Positions 17,263 to 25,253 of a stretch of DNA of 35,384 nucleotides are shown in pieces. The first letter of the stretch is position 1. Every line of letters starts with the position of its first letter. The position numbers were made by a program, and so were the translations under genes. Source of the DNA: Phytoactinopolyspora halophila (lineage in GTDB: Bacteria; Actinomycetota; Actinomycetes; Jiangellales; Jiangellaceae); assembly GCF_003287285.1 (NCBI RefSeq), contig NZ_QMIG01000046.1:1-35384 (forward strand), given 5' to 3'. The notes under the pieces are model-generated. The model was not told the DNA's origin. It worked only from the letters and a program-made list of their open reading frames with translations, and ran no database searches.

Positions 17263-19050
17263 TCAGTCGTCGCTGCGGTCCCACTCCGGCGCCATGCCCC
17301 GCGCGATCTGGATCTCGTCGTTGCTGGTACCGGCGGGCACCATGGGCCACACCATGGCGTCGCGGTGGACGCCGAAATCGACGACGACGGGGCGGTCGTT
17401 GATCGCCATCGCCTTCTCGATCGCCGCGTCCACGTCCGCGGCCGTTTCGCACCGCAGCCCGACGCAACCGTAGGCCTCGGCCAGCTTGACGAAGTCGGGA
17501 ACGCGCTGGCTGTGCAAGTCGGTGTTGGAGTACCGCTCGTTGTAGAACAGCGTCTGCCACTGGCGCACCATGCCCAGGCTGGCATTGTTGATGACCGCGA
17601 CCTTGATCGGGATGCCTTCCAGCGCACATGTGGCCAGTTCCTGGTTGGTCATCTGGAAGCAGCCGTCACCGTCGATGGCCCAGACGGTGGCGTCGGGTTT
17701 GCCCATCTGGGCGCCCATCGCCGCCGGAACGGCAAAGCCCATGGTCCCGAGACCACCCGAGTTCAACCAGGTGCCGGGGTTCTCGTAGGAGATGAACTGC
17801 GACGCCCACATCTGGTGCTGCCCGACCCCGGCGACGTAGAGGGCTTCCGGGCCGGCGATCTTCCCGATCCGCTCGATCACGTACTGCGGCGCCAGCTCAC
17901 CGTTTTCCGGGGTCGCGTACCCGAGCGGGTAGCGGTCCCGCCACTGGTTCAGCTGGCTCCACCAGCCCGTGTAGTCGCCGACGCGGCCTCCGGCGTGCTC
18001 GGCCTGCACCGCGGTGGCGAGGTCGTTGATGACCTCCTTGCAGTCGCCGACGATCGGCACGTCGGCCACCCGGTTCTTGGAGATCTCGGCCGGGTCGATG
18101 TCCGCGTGCACCACGGTTGCTCCCGGCGCGAAGCTGGACAGCTTGCCGGTCACGCGATCGTCGAACCGGGCACCCAACGCAACGATGAGATCCGACTTCT
18201 GCAGCGCGGTCACCGCCGCAACGGTCCCGTGCATACCCGGCATGCCCAGGTGCTGGGGGTGGCTGTCCGGCAGCGCCCCTCGCGCCATCAACGTGGTGAC
18301 GACGGGCACGCCGGTCAGGTCCGCCAGCTGGCGCAACGCGTCCCACGCCCGGGCGCGCAGCACGCCGCCGCCGACGTAGAGGACCGGCCGCTTCGACGAC
18401 ACCATCAGCCGCGCCGCCTCCCGGATCTGCTTGGAGTGCGGTTTCGTCGTCGGGTGGTAGCCGGGCAAGTCCGTCGTCGACGGCCACGTGAACTCGCACT
18501 GTGCCTGCATCGCGTCCTTGGCGACGTCGACGAGGACCGGTCCGGGGCGGCCGGTCCCGGCGATGTGAAACGCCTCCGCGATGGTGCGGGGGATGTCCGC
18601 CGGGTCGGTCACCAGGTAGTTGTGCTTGGTGATGGGCATGGTGATGCCGCGAATGTCCGCCTCCTGGAAGGCGTCGGTGCCGATGGCGGCGCTGGGCACC
18701 TGACCGGTGATCGCCACCATCGGGACCGAGTCCATGTGGGCGTCCGCGATCGCCGTCACCAGGTTCGTCGCCCCGGGACCGGAGGTCGCCAGGCACACCC
18801 CCACGCGCCCCGTCGCCAGGGCGTATCCTTCCGCCGCGTGGCCCGCACCCTGTTCGTGCCGGACCAGGATGTGGCGGATCTGGCGGGAGTCGAAGAGGGG
18901 ATCGTAGGCGGGGAGTACCGCGCCGCCGGGGATGCCGAATACGGTATCGACACCGACCTGCTCGAGGGAGCGGATCAGGCTTTCTGCGCCTGTCATCGTC
19001 ATTGCGTCGTCACGCTGTTCGTGCCCCATTGCCGGCCTCTTCTGCTTCAT
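17263..19050 (-). CDS. ilvB: Acetolactate synthase large subunit
   Basis: The catalytic TPP/FAD/Mg2+ subunit, about 595 residues, making acetolactate and acetohydroxybutyrate from pyruvate. N-terminal TPP domain: [19 protein letters not shown] and [20 protein letters not shown] with the catalytic Glu; then [20 protein letters not shown] and MVAITGQV. Central domain: [14 protein letters not shown]-terminal TPP-binding motif: [18 protein letters not shown] running to VINN. The start is uncertain: ATG 19048-19050 is used; ATG 19027-19029 has a somewhat better AAGAGG upstream. Frames further 5' run into the attenuator and are not used. First structural gene of the operon. Confidence 0.94.
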   Translation of the reverse strand: MKQKRPAMGHEQRDDAMTMTGAESLIRSLEQVGVDTVFGIPGGAVLPAYDPLFDSRQIRHILVRHEQGAGHAAEGYALATGRVGVCLATSGPGATNLVTAIADAHMDSVPMVAITGQVPSAAIGTDAFQEADIRGITMPITKHNYLVTDPADIPRTIAEAFHIAGTGRPGPVLVDVAKDAMQAQCEFTWPSTTDLPGYHPTTKPHSKQIREAARLMVSSKRPVLYVGGGVLRARAWDALRQLADLTGVPVVTTLMARGALPDSHPQHLGMPGMHGTVAAVTALQKSDLIVALGARFDDRVTGKLSSFAPGATVVHADIDPAEISKNRVADVPIVGDCKEVINDLATAVQAEHAGGRVGDYTGWWSQLNQWRDRYPLGYATPENGELAPQYVIERIGKIAGPEALYVAGVGQHQMWASQFISYENPGTWLNSGGLGTMGFAVPAAMGAQMGKPDATVWAIDGDGCFQMTNQELATCALEGIPIKVAVINNASLGMVRQWQTLFYNERYSNTDLHSQRVPDFVKLAEAYGCVGLRCETAADVDAAIEKAMAINDRPVVVDFGVHRDAMVWPMVPAGTSNDEIQIARGMAPEWDRSDD

Positions 19051-19108
19051 CGACTCGTGGTCCGCCTTCGGATGTCCATGCGTTCTCTCGGAAACTCTCC
19101 CTAGCAAC

Positions 19109-19142
19109 AAAAAATCCCCTCGGCCCGAGGGCTCACGAGGGG
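19109..19142 (-). terminator. ilvB attenuator terminator hairpin
   Basis: On the minus strand CCCTCGGGCCGAGGGG is followed directly by ATTTTTTG, an intrinsic terminator with a six-U run, placed about 60 bases before the ilvB start and just after an Ile-Leu-Val leader peptide. A longer pairing, CCCCTCG with CGAGGGG, is also possible. An upstream 8-bp stem (complements of 19143-19150 and 19167-19174, TAGCGCGT/ACGCGCTA) overlaps the leader stop codon and is placed to respond to ribosome stalling. Confidence 0.85.
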
Positions 19143-19171
19143 TAGCGCGTCGGCGGTGGTTCGCCTACGCG

Positions 19172-19243
19172 CTAATGAGGTACGAGAATGCCGAATCGCA
19201 CGGAAGTACAGTGACCCAGATCGTCGGTGCGCGTCAACCACAT
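19172..19243 (-). CDS. ilv operon leader peptide (attenuation)
   Basis: A short frame ending RFGILVPH then TAG, with consecutive Ile (ATT), Leu (CTC) and Val (GTA) codons six to four codons before the stop. The stop codon lies inside the first stem of the leader RNA. From ATG at 19241-19243 it is 23 residues; from GTG at 19199-19201 it is only 9 residues (MRFGILVPH), close in style to known actinobacterial ilv leaders. Neither start has a strong ribosome site. Starvation for any of the three amino acids would stall the ribosome here and let transcription pass the terminator into ilvB. Confidence 0.75.
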   Translation of the reverse strand: MWLTRTDDLGHCTSVRFGILVPH

Positions 19244-19592
19244 CGAGCGATTGTCTCAGCATCCGATCACTTGTTCCGAATGGCGGGCAGCCGGGAGGCC
19301 GGGTGGTGGGGCGTGAACGGACTGCGCGACCGCTGCCGAACCTCCCCCGTAAGGTCCGGCAGCGAGCTTTCGCCGCGCATCCATCGTCACGCTCCTCGCA
19401 CCCGGCGACATTTCGAGCAACATGGCCCCGGCAGCAACTCTTCGTGACGTGTCCCGCCAAGTGAAGTCACTTTCTGTGATAAGTGACAGACATCACATTA
19501 CAACGAGTCATGCGTTGCCACGAGTGAGTTTCCCTAACGTTCACCGGGCCAAACGAGCCCACCGGCATCGATCGCGTGCTACGTCCGCGCCC
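19244..19592. other. Gene-less stretch upstream of the ilv leader
   Basis: About 350 bases with no supportable gene. It must contain the ilvB promoter at its left end, though I could not assign convincing hexamers. It also contains a cluster of GTGA/TCAC half-sites around 19460-19500 on locally AT-richer DNA. Confidence 0.5.
19483..19497. promoter_or_regulatory. Candidate CRP/GlxR-type binding site
   Basis: GTGACAGACATCACA fits the actinobacterial CRP-like pattern GTGNNANNNNNCACA, and AGTGA-N6-TCACA is one base from the classical site. A second symmetric AAGTGA-AG-TCACTT lies at 19459-19472. The nearest start in a plausible direction is the ilv leader about 240 bases away, so the target is unclear. 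Confidence 0.3.
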
Positions 19593-19883
19593 TCACTCAC
19601 CGGCTGCACTACGACCGTCGTCACCGCCGGCCGCGCTACGACCGTCCAGGCCCTCACGCCGAATCCGCGCGTTCGCGTGCTCGACGATCCGTGCCGCATC
19701 GTTCAGCACCCCGCTCTCCACATCCTCCGCACGGCTGCGACGCAGGCCAACATGACGCGTACTCACGAGCACGATGACGAGAACGAGCAGCAGGGCGGCC
19801 ACGGTCCCGCCGCCGACGATCCACGGTTGCACGACGGATCCCGCCTTCCACACCTCTCGGGTATGGGTGTTATGTCCAGTCAT
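19593..19883 (-). CDS. Small single-helix membrane protein, unknown
   Basis: A 96-residue frame from ATG 19881-19883 with one strong membrane helix (IVGGGTVAALLLVLVIVLVS) followed by a basic, charged cytoplasmic tail containing DAARIVEHANARIRREG, a likely helix, and ending in a Gly/Ala/Asp stretch. The ribosome site is weak (GGCGGGT). Family not recognised. It lies 52 bases downstream of the hydrolase gene on the same strand. The helix and coding-like composition favour a real gene, but confidence is moderate. Confidence 0.5.
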   Translation of the reverse strand: MTGHNTHTREVWKAGSVVQPWIVGGGTVAALLLVLVIVLVSTRHVGLRRSRAEDVESGVLNDAARIVEHANARIRREGLDGRSAAGGDDGRSAAGE

Positions 19884-19934
19884 ACCCGCCGAGCGGCACC
19901 GCCGAATCATCGAATGTCGCCAGGCCCGCCGCAC

Positions 19935-21608
19935 TCACCGATCAAAGCGCTCCCCCAGGAGCTCACGCAGCGCCTGCGTGTCCTCGTCGGTCCACTCGTC
20001 GGGCGCCGCGACAGCGGCCCACGCGTCGGCATACTCCTGCACGTAGACGTGGCCGAACCCGGCGGGCACCTCGCCGGCGACAAACATGTCCATGGTGACG
20101 AGCCAGAACGTGACGAACGGGAGCCATCGGATCTCGTCGAGAACATCCGGGGCGCGCGGCTCGCGCAACCAGTCCGGGCGGTGCAGGACGAGCTCGGGCG
20201 ACCACCACACCACCGCATCCGAGGCATGCTGCAGGTAGAGCACGCGGGGGTGGTCCCAATCCGGGCCCAGGTCCCATACATCGTTCTTAGCGTCCTTACC
20301 GCTCTTACCGGTGGACCACCGCACCTGCCGGCCATCGTCGACGATCGGCCTGCGTTCCAAGGAGCGGGGATCGCGATACCGCACGAGGTCGCGTGCCACC
20401 TTGGTGGAATTCGGCGTCGCCACCCACAAGGCACCATCGGTACGCGCAACCATGTCCTGCAACCCGCTGAACGCGCTCTGCCCGCCGTAGCTGCCCAGCG
20501 ACTCGCCTTGCACCAGCAACAGCGGCCGCTGCTCGACGGGTTGCTCCGTCCACGCCGCGTAGATCGTCTCGAACACGATCCGTCCGGCCTCGGAGATGGT
20601 GTCCTGGTCGGACAGGAAGCTCAGCCAGCTCGAGACGTTGGAATACTGCATGGCAGCGATGGCGGTGTCCCCGCCATGCATCATCTCGATCGCCTCAGCG
20701 GCGACCGGTTCGACGTGACCACTGCTCGTCGGAGTGACGACGACAAGAACCTCGCGGTTCCATGCGTCGGTGCGATCGAGCTCGTCGACGACGAGCTCGG
20801 CCGCGCTGGTCAGATCGCCGGCGGAATCGAGACCGGCATACACCCGGATCGGTAGCCGGATATCAGCGCTGTCGAGTGCATCACTCCGGCTGGCAAATGC
20901 TTCGAGCTCTGCGAGCGACGGTCCGCCGGCCACGAACTCCCGCCCTTGCAGGCTCAACGACTCCCAGGGGACGGCCGACACTGCTGATCCGGACCGCTCG
21001 GCATGTGCCGGTCGTTCGATGCCGGCGTTCTGGTTCTTCTCCACTACGTGCGCGAGCCGGTTCATGCCCGTCACGAGCCATTCGCCGATCGTGCCGTTGA
21101 AGACAAGAACGGCGGCCACCACCGCGACGGCGATCCCGGCGACGTTGACCGCTCTCTCTGGCAACCAATGCTTGAGCTGTCCCACACCTCGCCGGACCAG
21201 CCAGCGCGCCCCCCGGGCAAGGACCACGGCGAGAACGGCGACGACGGCCGCGCCCGGCGCCACGGCGACGAACACCGGCTCCACCCCTGGCATGCCGAAT
21301 CGCTGACGCAGCTCGCCTTGCCAGGCCGCGCCGAGCAGCATGCCACCAACGATCGCCACAGCACCGGAGGCAGCCAGCGCCCACCATCCCAGCCGGCGTG
21401 TCCGCGCCGACCACTCCGGGTGCACACCCGAGCGCCGCGCCAGCCAGGCGATCGCCACGCCGATCCCGTAACCGAGAGCGACGGTGATTCCCGAGAAGAG
21501 CGCCTGGACGAGCCACGGCCTCGGGATCAGGGACGGCAGCAGGGACAGGAAGAAGGCGACAACCCCACCGGCCATCCCAAGCGCAGAAATGGCCCTGCGC
21601 TCACTCAC
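19935..21608 (-). CDS. Membrane-anchored alpha/beta-hydrolase (Abhydrolase_9 type)
   Basis: A 557-residue protein. The N-terminal half has about five membrane helices (for example VVAFFLSLLPSLIPRPWLVQ and AVVAVLAVVLARGARWLVRR); the C-terminal half is a soluble hydrolase domain. The nucleophile elbow is GESLGSYGG with Ser370, preceded by RPLLLVQ. Stretches such as RVYAGLDSAG, AMQYSNVSSWLSFLSDQD and LYLQHASDAVVWWSPELVLH are typical of a conserved actinobacterial family with an N-terminal membrane domain. Its substrate is not established from sequence; an esterase on lipids is plausible. GTG start at 21606-21608 has GGAGGGG upstream. Confidence 0.88.
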   Translation of the reverse strand: MSERRAISALGMAGGVVAFFLSLLPSLIPRPWLVQALFSGITVALGYGIGVAIAWLARRSGVHPEWSARTRRLGWWALAASGAVAIVGGMLLGAAWQGELRQRFGMPGVEPVFVAVAPGAAVVAVLAVVLARGARWLVRRGVGQLKHWLPERAVNVAGIAVAVVAAVLVFNGTIGEWLVTGMNRLAHVVEKNQNAGIERPAHAERSGSAVSAVPWESLSLQGREFVAGGPSLAELEAFASRSDALDSADIRLPIRVYAGLDSAGDLTSAAELVVDELDRTDAWNREVLVVVTPTSSGHVEPVAAEAIEMMHGGDTAIAAMQYSNVSSWLSFLSDQDTISEAGRIVFETIYAAWTEQPVEQRPLLLVQGESLGSYGGQSAFSGLQDMVARTDGALWVATPNSTKVARDLVRYRDPRSLERRPIVDDGRQVRWSTGKSGKDAKNDVWDLGPDWDHPRVLYLQHASDAVVWWSPELVLHRPDWLREPRAPDVLDEIRWLPFVTFWLVTMDMFVAGEVPAGFGHVYVQEYADAWAAVAAPDEWTDEDTQALRELLGERFDR

Positions 21609-21639
21609 GTGCCCCTCCGGCTGTGTCTGCTCCCTCCTG

Positions 21640-22164
21640 TCAGCCTACTGCGGCCGGTGCGCGCAGCTCGGCCAGCAACGCGTCACAGAAGGCGGGAAGA
21701 TCGTCCGGCTTGCGTGAAGTGATCACGTTGCCGTCCTTGACCAGTTCCTCGTCGACCCATTCCGCGCCGGCGTTGACCAGATCTGTACGCAACGACGGCC
21801 ACGACGTCACTCGCTTATCGCGGAGAACGTCGGCTTCGGCGAGGACCCACGGCGCATGGCAGATCGCGGCCACGGGTTTTCCGTCGTCGTGGAACTTACG
21901 TGTGAGCGCGACCGCCTTCTCGTCCGTGCGTACCTTGTCCGGTGAATATCCACCAGGAATGACGACCGCATCGAAATCGTCGGCGCTGATGTCCGATGTG
22001 CCCGTGTCCGCCGTGATCTTCGTGCCGTTCTTGCCCGTGATCTCCTTGCCAGCCGAGCTGCCGACGATGACGGCCTCGTGGCCGGCCTCACGGACTCGGT
22101 CGTAGGGAACCTGGAACTCCGAATCCTCGAAGATGTCGTCGACGATGAATGCGATACGTGGCAT
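21640..22164 (-). CDS. DJ-1/PfpI-family protein
   Basis: A 174-residue single-domain protein of the class I glutamine-amidotransferase-like fold. The nucleophile elbow is AAICHAPWVLAEA with Cys102 and His103; the conserved N-terminal acidic residues lie in DIFEDSEF, and FDAVVIPGGYSPD is a family signature. Members (YhbO, PfpI) are described as stress proteins with protease, glyoxalase or deglycase activity, which is debated. ATG has GAGGGG upstream. Next to dps, which fits a stress role. Confidence 0.92.
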   Translation of the reverse strand: MPRIAFIVDDIFEDSEFQVPYDRVREAGHEAVIVGSSAGKEITGKNGTKITADTGTSDISADDFDAVVIPGGYSPDKVRTDEKAVALTRKFHDDGKPVAAICHAPWVLAEADVLRDKRVTSWPSLRTDLVNAGAEWVDEELVKDGNVITSRKPDDLPAFCDALLAELRAPAAVG

Positions 22165-22212
22165 CCCTACCCCTCTCTGTGCTCTCGTCGGGCACGTCCT
22201 AGAGGCGCCGGT

Positions 22213-22692
22213 TCACCTCTTCGACGCCTCCGTGTTCTGGAAGGCGGCAAGCATCCAGCGGCGCTTCTCCAGCACCCGCAACAACTCGAGCGCGATGTCC
22301 TGGCTTGCCAGGTCGATCGACTCCAGCGGTCCCAGAGTTTCGCGTGTCCGGTCGATGAGGGCGTCAAGTTGTTCGACGATCAGCGCGAGAACCTTGTCGT
22401 CAGAGACGAACCCCTCCGGAAAGTCCGGGCTGGCTTGCGCGACGGCCTGAGGCCGCCCATCGACCGGCACACCGAGCGCGACCAGACGCTCGGCGATCTC
22501 GTCGGCATACGTGCGCGCCTCGGAGACCACCTCGTCCAGCTTCTCGTGCAACGGCGAGAACTGCCGCCCGTAGAGGTGCCAATGCGCCTGCTTGCCGTTC
22601 AGCGCGAGCGCGATCAACTCGGTCAGCAACGGTTCGAGCTGTTCTGCGACATCGCGTCCAGAAACGCGGTTCGGGCTTTCTGGTGCTGTCAT
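22213..22692 (-). CDS. dps: Dps ferritin-like DNA-protection protein
   Basis: A 159-residue four-helix-bundle protein. The inter-subunit ferroxidase residues fit the Dps pattern: His37 in KQAHWHLYG, His49 and Asp53 in FSPLHEKLDE, and Asp64/Glu68 in YADEIAERL. The GVPVDGRP stretch is also typical. Dps forms a 12-mer that oxidises Fe(II) with peroxide and protects DNA. The N terminus is short and not Lys-rich, so direct DNA binding may be weak. ATG has GGGAGG about 9 nt upstream. Confidence 0.93.
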   Translation of the reverse strand: MTAPESPNRVSGRDVAEQLEPLLTELIALALNGKQAHWHLYGRQFSPLHEKLDEVVSEARTYADEIAERLVALGVPVDGRPQAVAQASPDFPEGFVSDDKVLALIVEQLDALIDRTRETLGPLESIDLASQDIALELLRVLEKRRWMLAAFQNTEASKR

Positions 22693-23099
22693 GACTCTCG
22701 ACCTCCCACCAAGGAGTGCTTTTCCGACAGCTCCGATGAGCTGGCGGCAGGGTCGGCGGACCAGGTGCCACTTGCGGACGTGTGCCGACCCCGCCCCGAG
22801 AGATGGCCAGCTTCTCTGCCCATCGTAGCGCCGTCACCGTGCCCGTACCCGCGAAATGCGCCCATAAACCCGGCGCCACCAGCCCACACACACCACTTCC
22901 GAATGATCATGTTTGGTACGTTTTTCCGGGCCGTACCACGTCTGCAGACGTGGTACGGCCCGGAAAAACCTGTTGGCGCACGTGCCAATGGAAGGCTTGT
23001 CATGTCTCAGGAGTTCGGTGACGGCCGGGTCTGAGGACTTGAGTGACAGGGTGGTCGATTTGTTGTAGCGGCGGGTGGGGTCGATGGTGTTTGGTGGCG
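22693..23099. other. Gene-less stretch upstream of dps
   Basis: About 400 bases between the dps start and the end of the lipoprotein gene. It contains the dps promoter region and palindromic repeat B copy 2 (22901-22969). Bases 22970-23099 hold no recognisable gene; they could be decayed mobile DNA, but nothing identifies them. Confidence 0.45.
22901..22969. repeat. Palindromic repeat family B, copy 2
   Basis: A perfect 50-bp palindrome (22920-22969, centre CTGCAG, 25-bp arms without loop) preceded by GAATGATCATGTTTGGTACG (22901-22920), which is identical to the left end of copy 1 at 16559. The right outer arm found in copy 1 is missing here, so this copy looks truncated. Confidence 0.85.
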
Positions 23100-23540
23100 T
23101 CAGCGAGGCGTCAGCATGTACTGCTCATCAGTGATGAGCGTGAAGCCCGTCGTGCGCGAGCCTGCCGGTCGGGGCTTGCTCTTGATGTCCTGGGAGATCC
23201 ACGGCGACGACACATGAACAACCCACTCGTCTGGAGATGTGAACTGCGCTCTGGCCACCCCTAGGTTGCCTGTGTTGCCAGACCATACTGTCTGACCATT
23301 CGACGTGATCTGCACGTCAGCTCCTGGCAATCCCATGGAGGTACAGTTTGGAACGTCACCCTCGATGGGTTCCGCATCCCGCGGCTGGCATACGTTCACC
23401 ATCACACTGATGCGCACGTTTACCTCGGCACTGGGCGTTTGCGCAGGAAAGGCATCTGCAGCCCCATCTGCATCCCTGCCTGTACAGGCAGCCAGCAGTC
23501 CCAGAACAGCCGCGCAAAGAAGGACACACAGACGCATCAT
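23100..23540 (-). CDS. Secreted lipoprotein, unknown function
   Basis: A 146-residue protein with a lipoprotein signal (MRLCVLLCAAVLGLLAAC, lipobox LAAC), so it should be anchored on the outer face of the membrane. The mature part has VMVNVCQPRDAEP and an Ig/carboxypeptidase-regulatory-like stretch (GLPGADVQITSNGQTVWSG, then VARAQFTSPDEWVVHVSS). No family recognised. Codon use is less GC-extreme than its neighbours, and it is flanked by repeats on both sides, hinting at a recently acquired segment. Confidence 0.7.
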   Translation of the reverse strand: MMRLCVLLCAAVLGLLAACTGRDADGAADAFPAQTPSAEVNVRISVMVNVCQPRDAEPIEGDVPNCTSMGLPGADVQITSNGQTVWSGNTGNLGVARAQFTSPDEWVVHVSSPWISQDIKSKPRPAGSRTTGFTLITDEQYMLTPR

Positions 23541-23892
23541 CGTTCTCGTGATCCTCTCACAGGCACCTCCGGATGATCGATCCTGTGATGACGGATCACC
23601 CGGGATGCCAGCAGAGGCTGGCTTTCAGCAGCGGGTGCCCGGCCCGGATTGGTCCCTATTCCAATCGTTATCGCGTCATACTCCCAACTGACACCACAAC
23701 CGTTGAGACCGATGTGGAAACCGTTGGCCTGAAACCAGCACCGTCACCGATCTCATGAGACTCCATAGCTAGTAGAAGATCTGGACGGACATACCGGAGC
23801 CGGGCGAGATCACCGCCGGCACAGACAAGGCCGGGCGAGATCACCGCCGGCACAGACAGGGCCGGGCTCGTCGTCGGAATGGCCGCGCGAGT
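23541..23892. other. Gene-less stretch with tandem repeat
   Basis: About 350 bases between two minus-strand genes, AT-richer than average in 23560-23780, with no supportable gene. It holds the 31-bp tandem repeat at its left-to-right end, next to the phosphotransferase stop codon. Confidence 0.5.
23799..23868. repeat. 31-bp tandem repeat, about 2.2 copies
   Basis: The unit starting GCCGGGCGAGATCACCGCCG occurs at 23799-23829 and 23830-23860, differing by one base near its end, followed by a partial third unit (GCCGGGCT). It lies just downstream of the phosphotransferase-like gene. No function is evident. Confidence 0.85.
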
Positions 23893-24852
23893 TCATCGCC
23901 GCGAGAGGTAGGCGAGCTCGTCGTCGAGCTGTGCGAGCACGTAGCGGCGAACCGGCCCGTGCTCGACCGGATCGAATCCACGCGGCACCCCTTCCGTCAC
24001 CATGATCAAATAGAGGTAGACGCGGTACAGGCTCAGCCGGACGGTCTCGGAGTCGCTCAGCTGACGGCCGAGGAAACCATCGAGCACACCCGGAACCGTC
24101 GCCGGATCCGCGAAGAACGCCAACGACGTCAGCTCGGCAATGGCGTCGCCGTAGAAGGCACGTTCTCCGTCGATGATTCCCTCGACGCGATAGCTGCCAT
24201 CTCCGTCGTCGACCACGAAGACGTTGCCGTCCCACAAGTCGAAGTGGACAAGCACCGGTGTGGCGACCTCGTCGAGCAGCACAGAATGCCGTTCCACCAG
24301 CTCACGGATCCGCACCGGATGCTCTGGCAGCTCACACCCGTGGTCCACCGCATCGGCGAGAATGTCGTCGACCATGGTGAGGAACGACGCTCGCCAGCTC
24401 GCCGACCGGGTGCGCCCGTCTCGGCGTGGGTATCCGAACTGCGTGCCGATCACGCGTCGTAGCCGGGTGCAGATCTCGCCGATCTCCCGCCGCACGGCTT
24501 CGAGCTGCCCGCGCGTCATCGTTTCGGCGACGGATCCCAACGGCTGTCCCCGTAGCCTTCGTGTCAGCAGGTACCCATGGTCGGGTTCGGCGACGACGAG
24601 CTCGGGCAATGGCACTCCTGCCGCACCTGCCCGCCGGTAGAACTCGATCTCGGTGTGAATGAGGTCGACCTCGTATCGCAGCAGCGCCGGCCCCGGCTCC
24701 GGTGCAATCTTGAGTACCAGTTCGCTGCCGTCCGTCAGTGTCACCGCGTGCACGGTGCTGAAGTAGCTGTCGGTGAATTCCGACGAAGCGAGCACCTCGG
24801 CATCGGGACCCAGGCCGTGCTGAACGAGCGCCGCGATCTCGTCGGGGGTCAT
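23893..24852 (-). CDS. Aminoglycoside phosphotransferase-family kinase
   Basis: A 319-residue kinase-like protein. Lys48 in ELVLKIAPE is the likely ATP-binding lysine; the catalytic loop is VHFDLWDGNVF (His203, Asp205, Asn210) and the metal-binding Asp228 lies in IIDGERAFYGD. The family includes aminoglycoside, homoserine and choline kinases and many unknowns, so antibiotic resistance should not be assumed. The start is uncertain: ATG at 24850-24852 is chosen; an upstream GTG at 24874-24876 is possible, and neither has a good ribosome site. Confidence 0.85.
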   Translation of the reverse strand: MTPDEIAALVQHGLGPDAEVLASSEFTDSYFSTVHAVTLTDGSELVLKIAPEPGPALLRYEVDLIHTEIEFYRRAGAAGVPLPELVVAEPDHGYLLTRRLRGQPLGSVAETMTRGQLEAVRREIGEICTRLRRVIGTQFGYPRRDGRTRSASWRASFLTMVDDILADAVDHGCELPEHPVRIRELVERHSVLLDEVATPVLVHFDLWDGNVFVVDDGDGSYRVEGIIDGERAFYGDAIAELTSLAFFADPATVPGVLDGFLGRQLSDSETVRLSLYRVYLYLIMVTEGVPRGFDPVEHGPVRRYVLAQLDDELAYLSRR

Positions 24853-25084
24853 GCGTCGTTTCGTCAGGCTTTGCACCTCAGCAGTATCACCGCCATTACC
24901 CGCTCCCGTATAGACGGGACGCGGCATGACGACGAGGCATGCGACATCGCCAGCATGATCGTCCACGATTCCCGACACCATGATGTCGACGATCGGCGGT
25001 GATCATCGTAGGCGCATGTGCCGGGCCAGTGCTCGGCAGGTGCGGTCTCTGCTCCCTGCCAGTCGGGAGACACACCGGCCACGC

Positions 25085-25090
25085 TATGAT
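25085..25090 (+). promoter_or_regulatory. Candidate -10 element of the trp leader transcript
   Basis: TATGAT lies 8 bases before the leader peptide ATG, so the transcript could begin at or a few bases before that ATG and be leaderless. No clear -35 hexamer is visible at the usual spacing. Confidence 0.45.
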
Positions 25091-25097
25091 CGTCTCC

Positions 25098-25139
25098 ATG
25101 TACGTGCCCGTACTCGGTTCCTGGTGGCCCGCCAGATAG
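25098..25139 (+). CDS. Tryptophan leader peptide
   Basis: A 13-codon frame, MYVPVLGSWWPAR, with tandem Trp codons (TGG TGG at 25122-25127) and a TAG at 25137-25139. The Trp codons lie in the 5' arm of the first RNA stem, as in classical trp attenuators. Ribosome stalling on these codons under Trp shortage should favour the antiterminator. The ribosome site is weak, and initiation may be leaderless. Confidence 0.85.
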   Translation: MYVPVLGSWWPAR

Positions 25140-25195
25140 GCGGCGCCACGCACGCGCGTACATCCACGCAGCGGCCGCCTCGTCCAGGCGGCCGC
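25124..25195 (+). promoter_or_regulatory. trp attenuator (three alternative stems)
   Basis: Stem 1:2 pairs GTGGCCCGCC (25124-25133) with GGCGGCGCCAC (25139-25149), one bulge. Stem 3:4 pairs GCGGCCGCCT (25171-25180) with AGGCGGCCGC (25186-25195), 5-nt loop: the terminator, without an evident U-run. Antiterminator 2:3 pairs AGGCGGC (25138-25144) with GCCGCCT (25174-25180). This is the classical Trp attenuator logic, placed before a fused anthranilate synthase gene. Confidence 0.85.
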
Positions 25196-25253
25196 AGGGC
25201 TCCTCCCTGTGAACTCCCGGTCGAGGCGCATCGACCACGAAGGAGTTCCGCAG

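Noticed and set aside
22970-23099. Transposase remnant next to palindrome B copy 2
   Set aside because: The stretch has short broken frames but no residue pattern I could tie to a transposase family.
23893-24852. Aminoglycoside resistance gene
   Set aside because: Only the general kinase motifs are present; the family is broad and nothing in the context indicates resistance.
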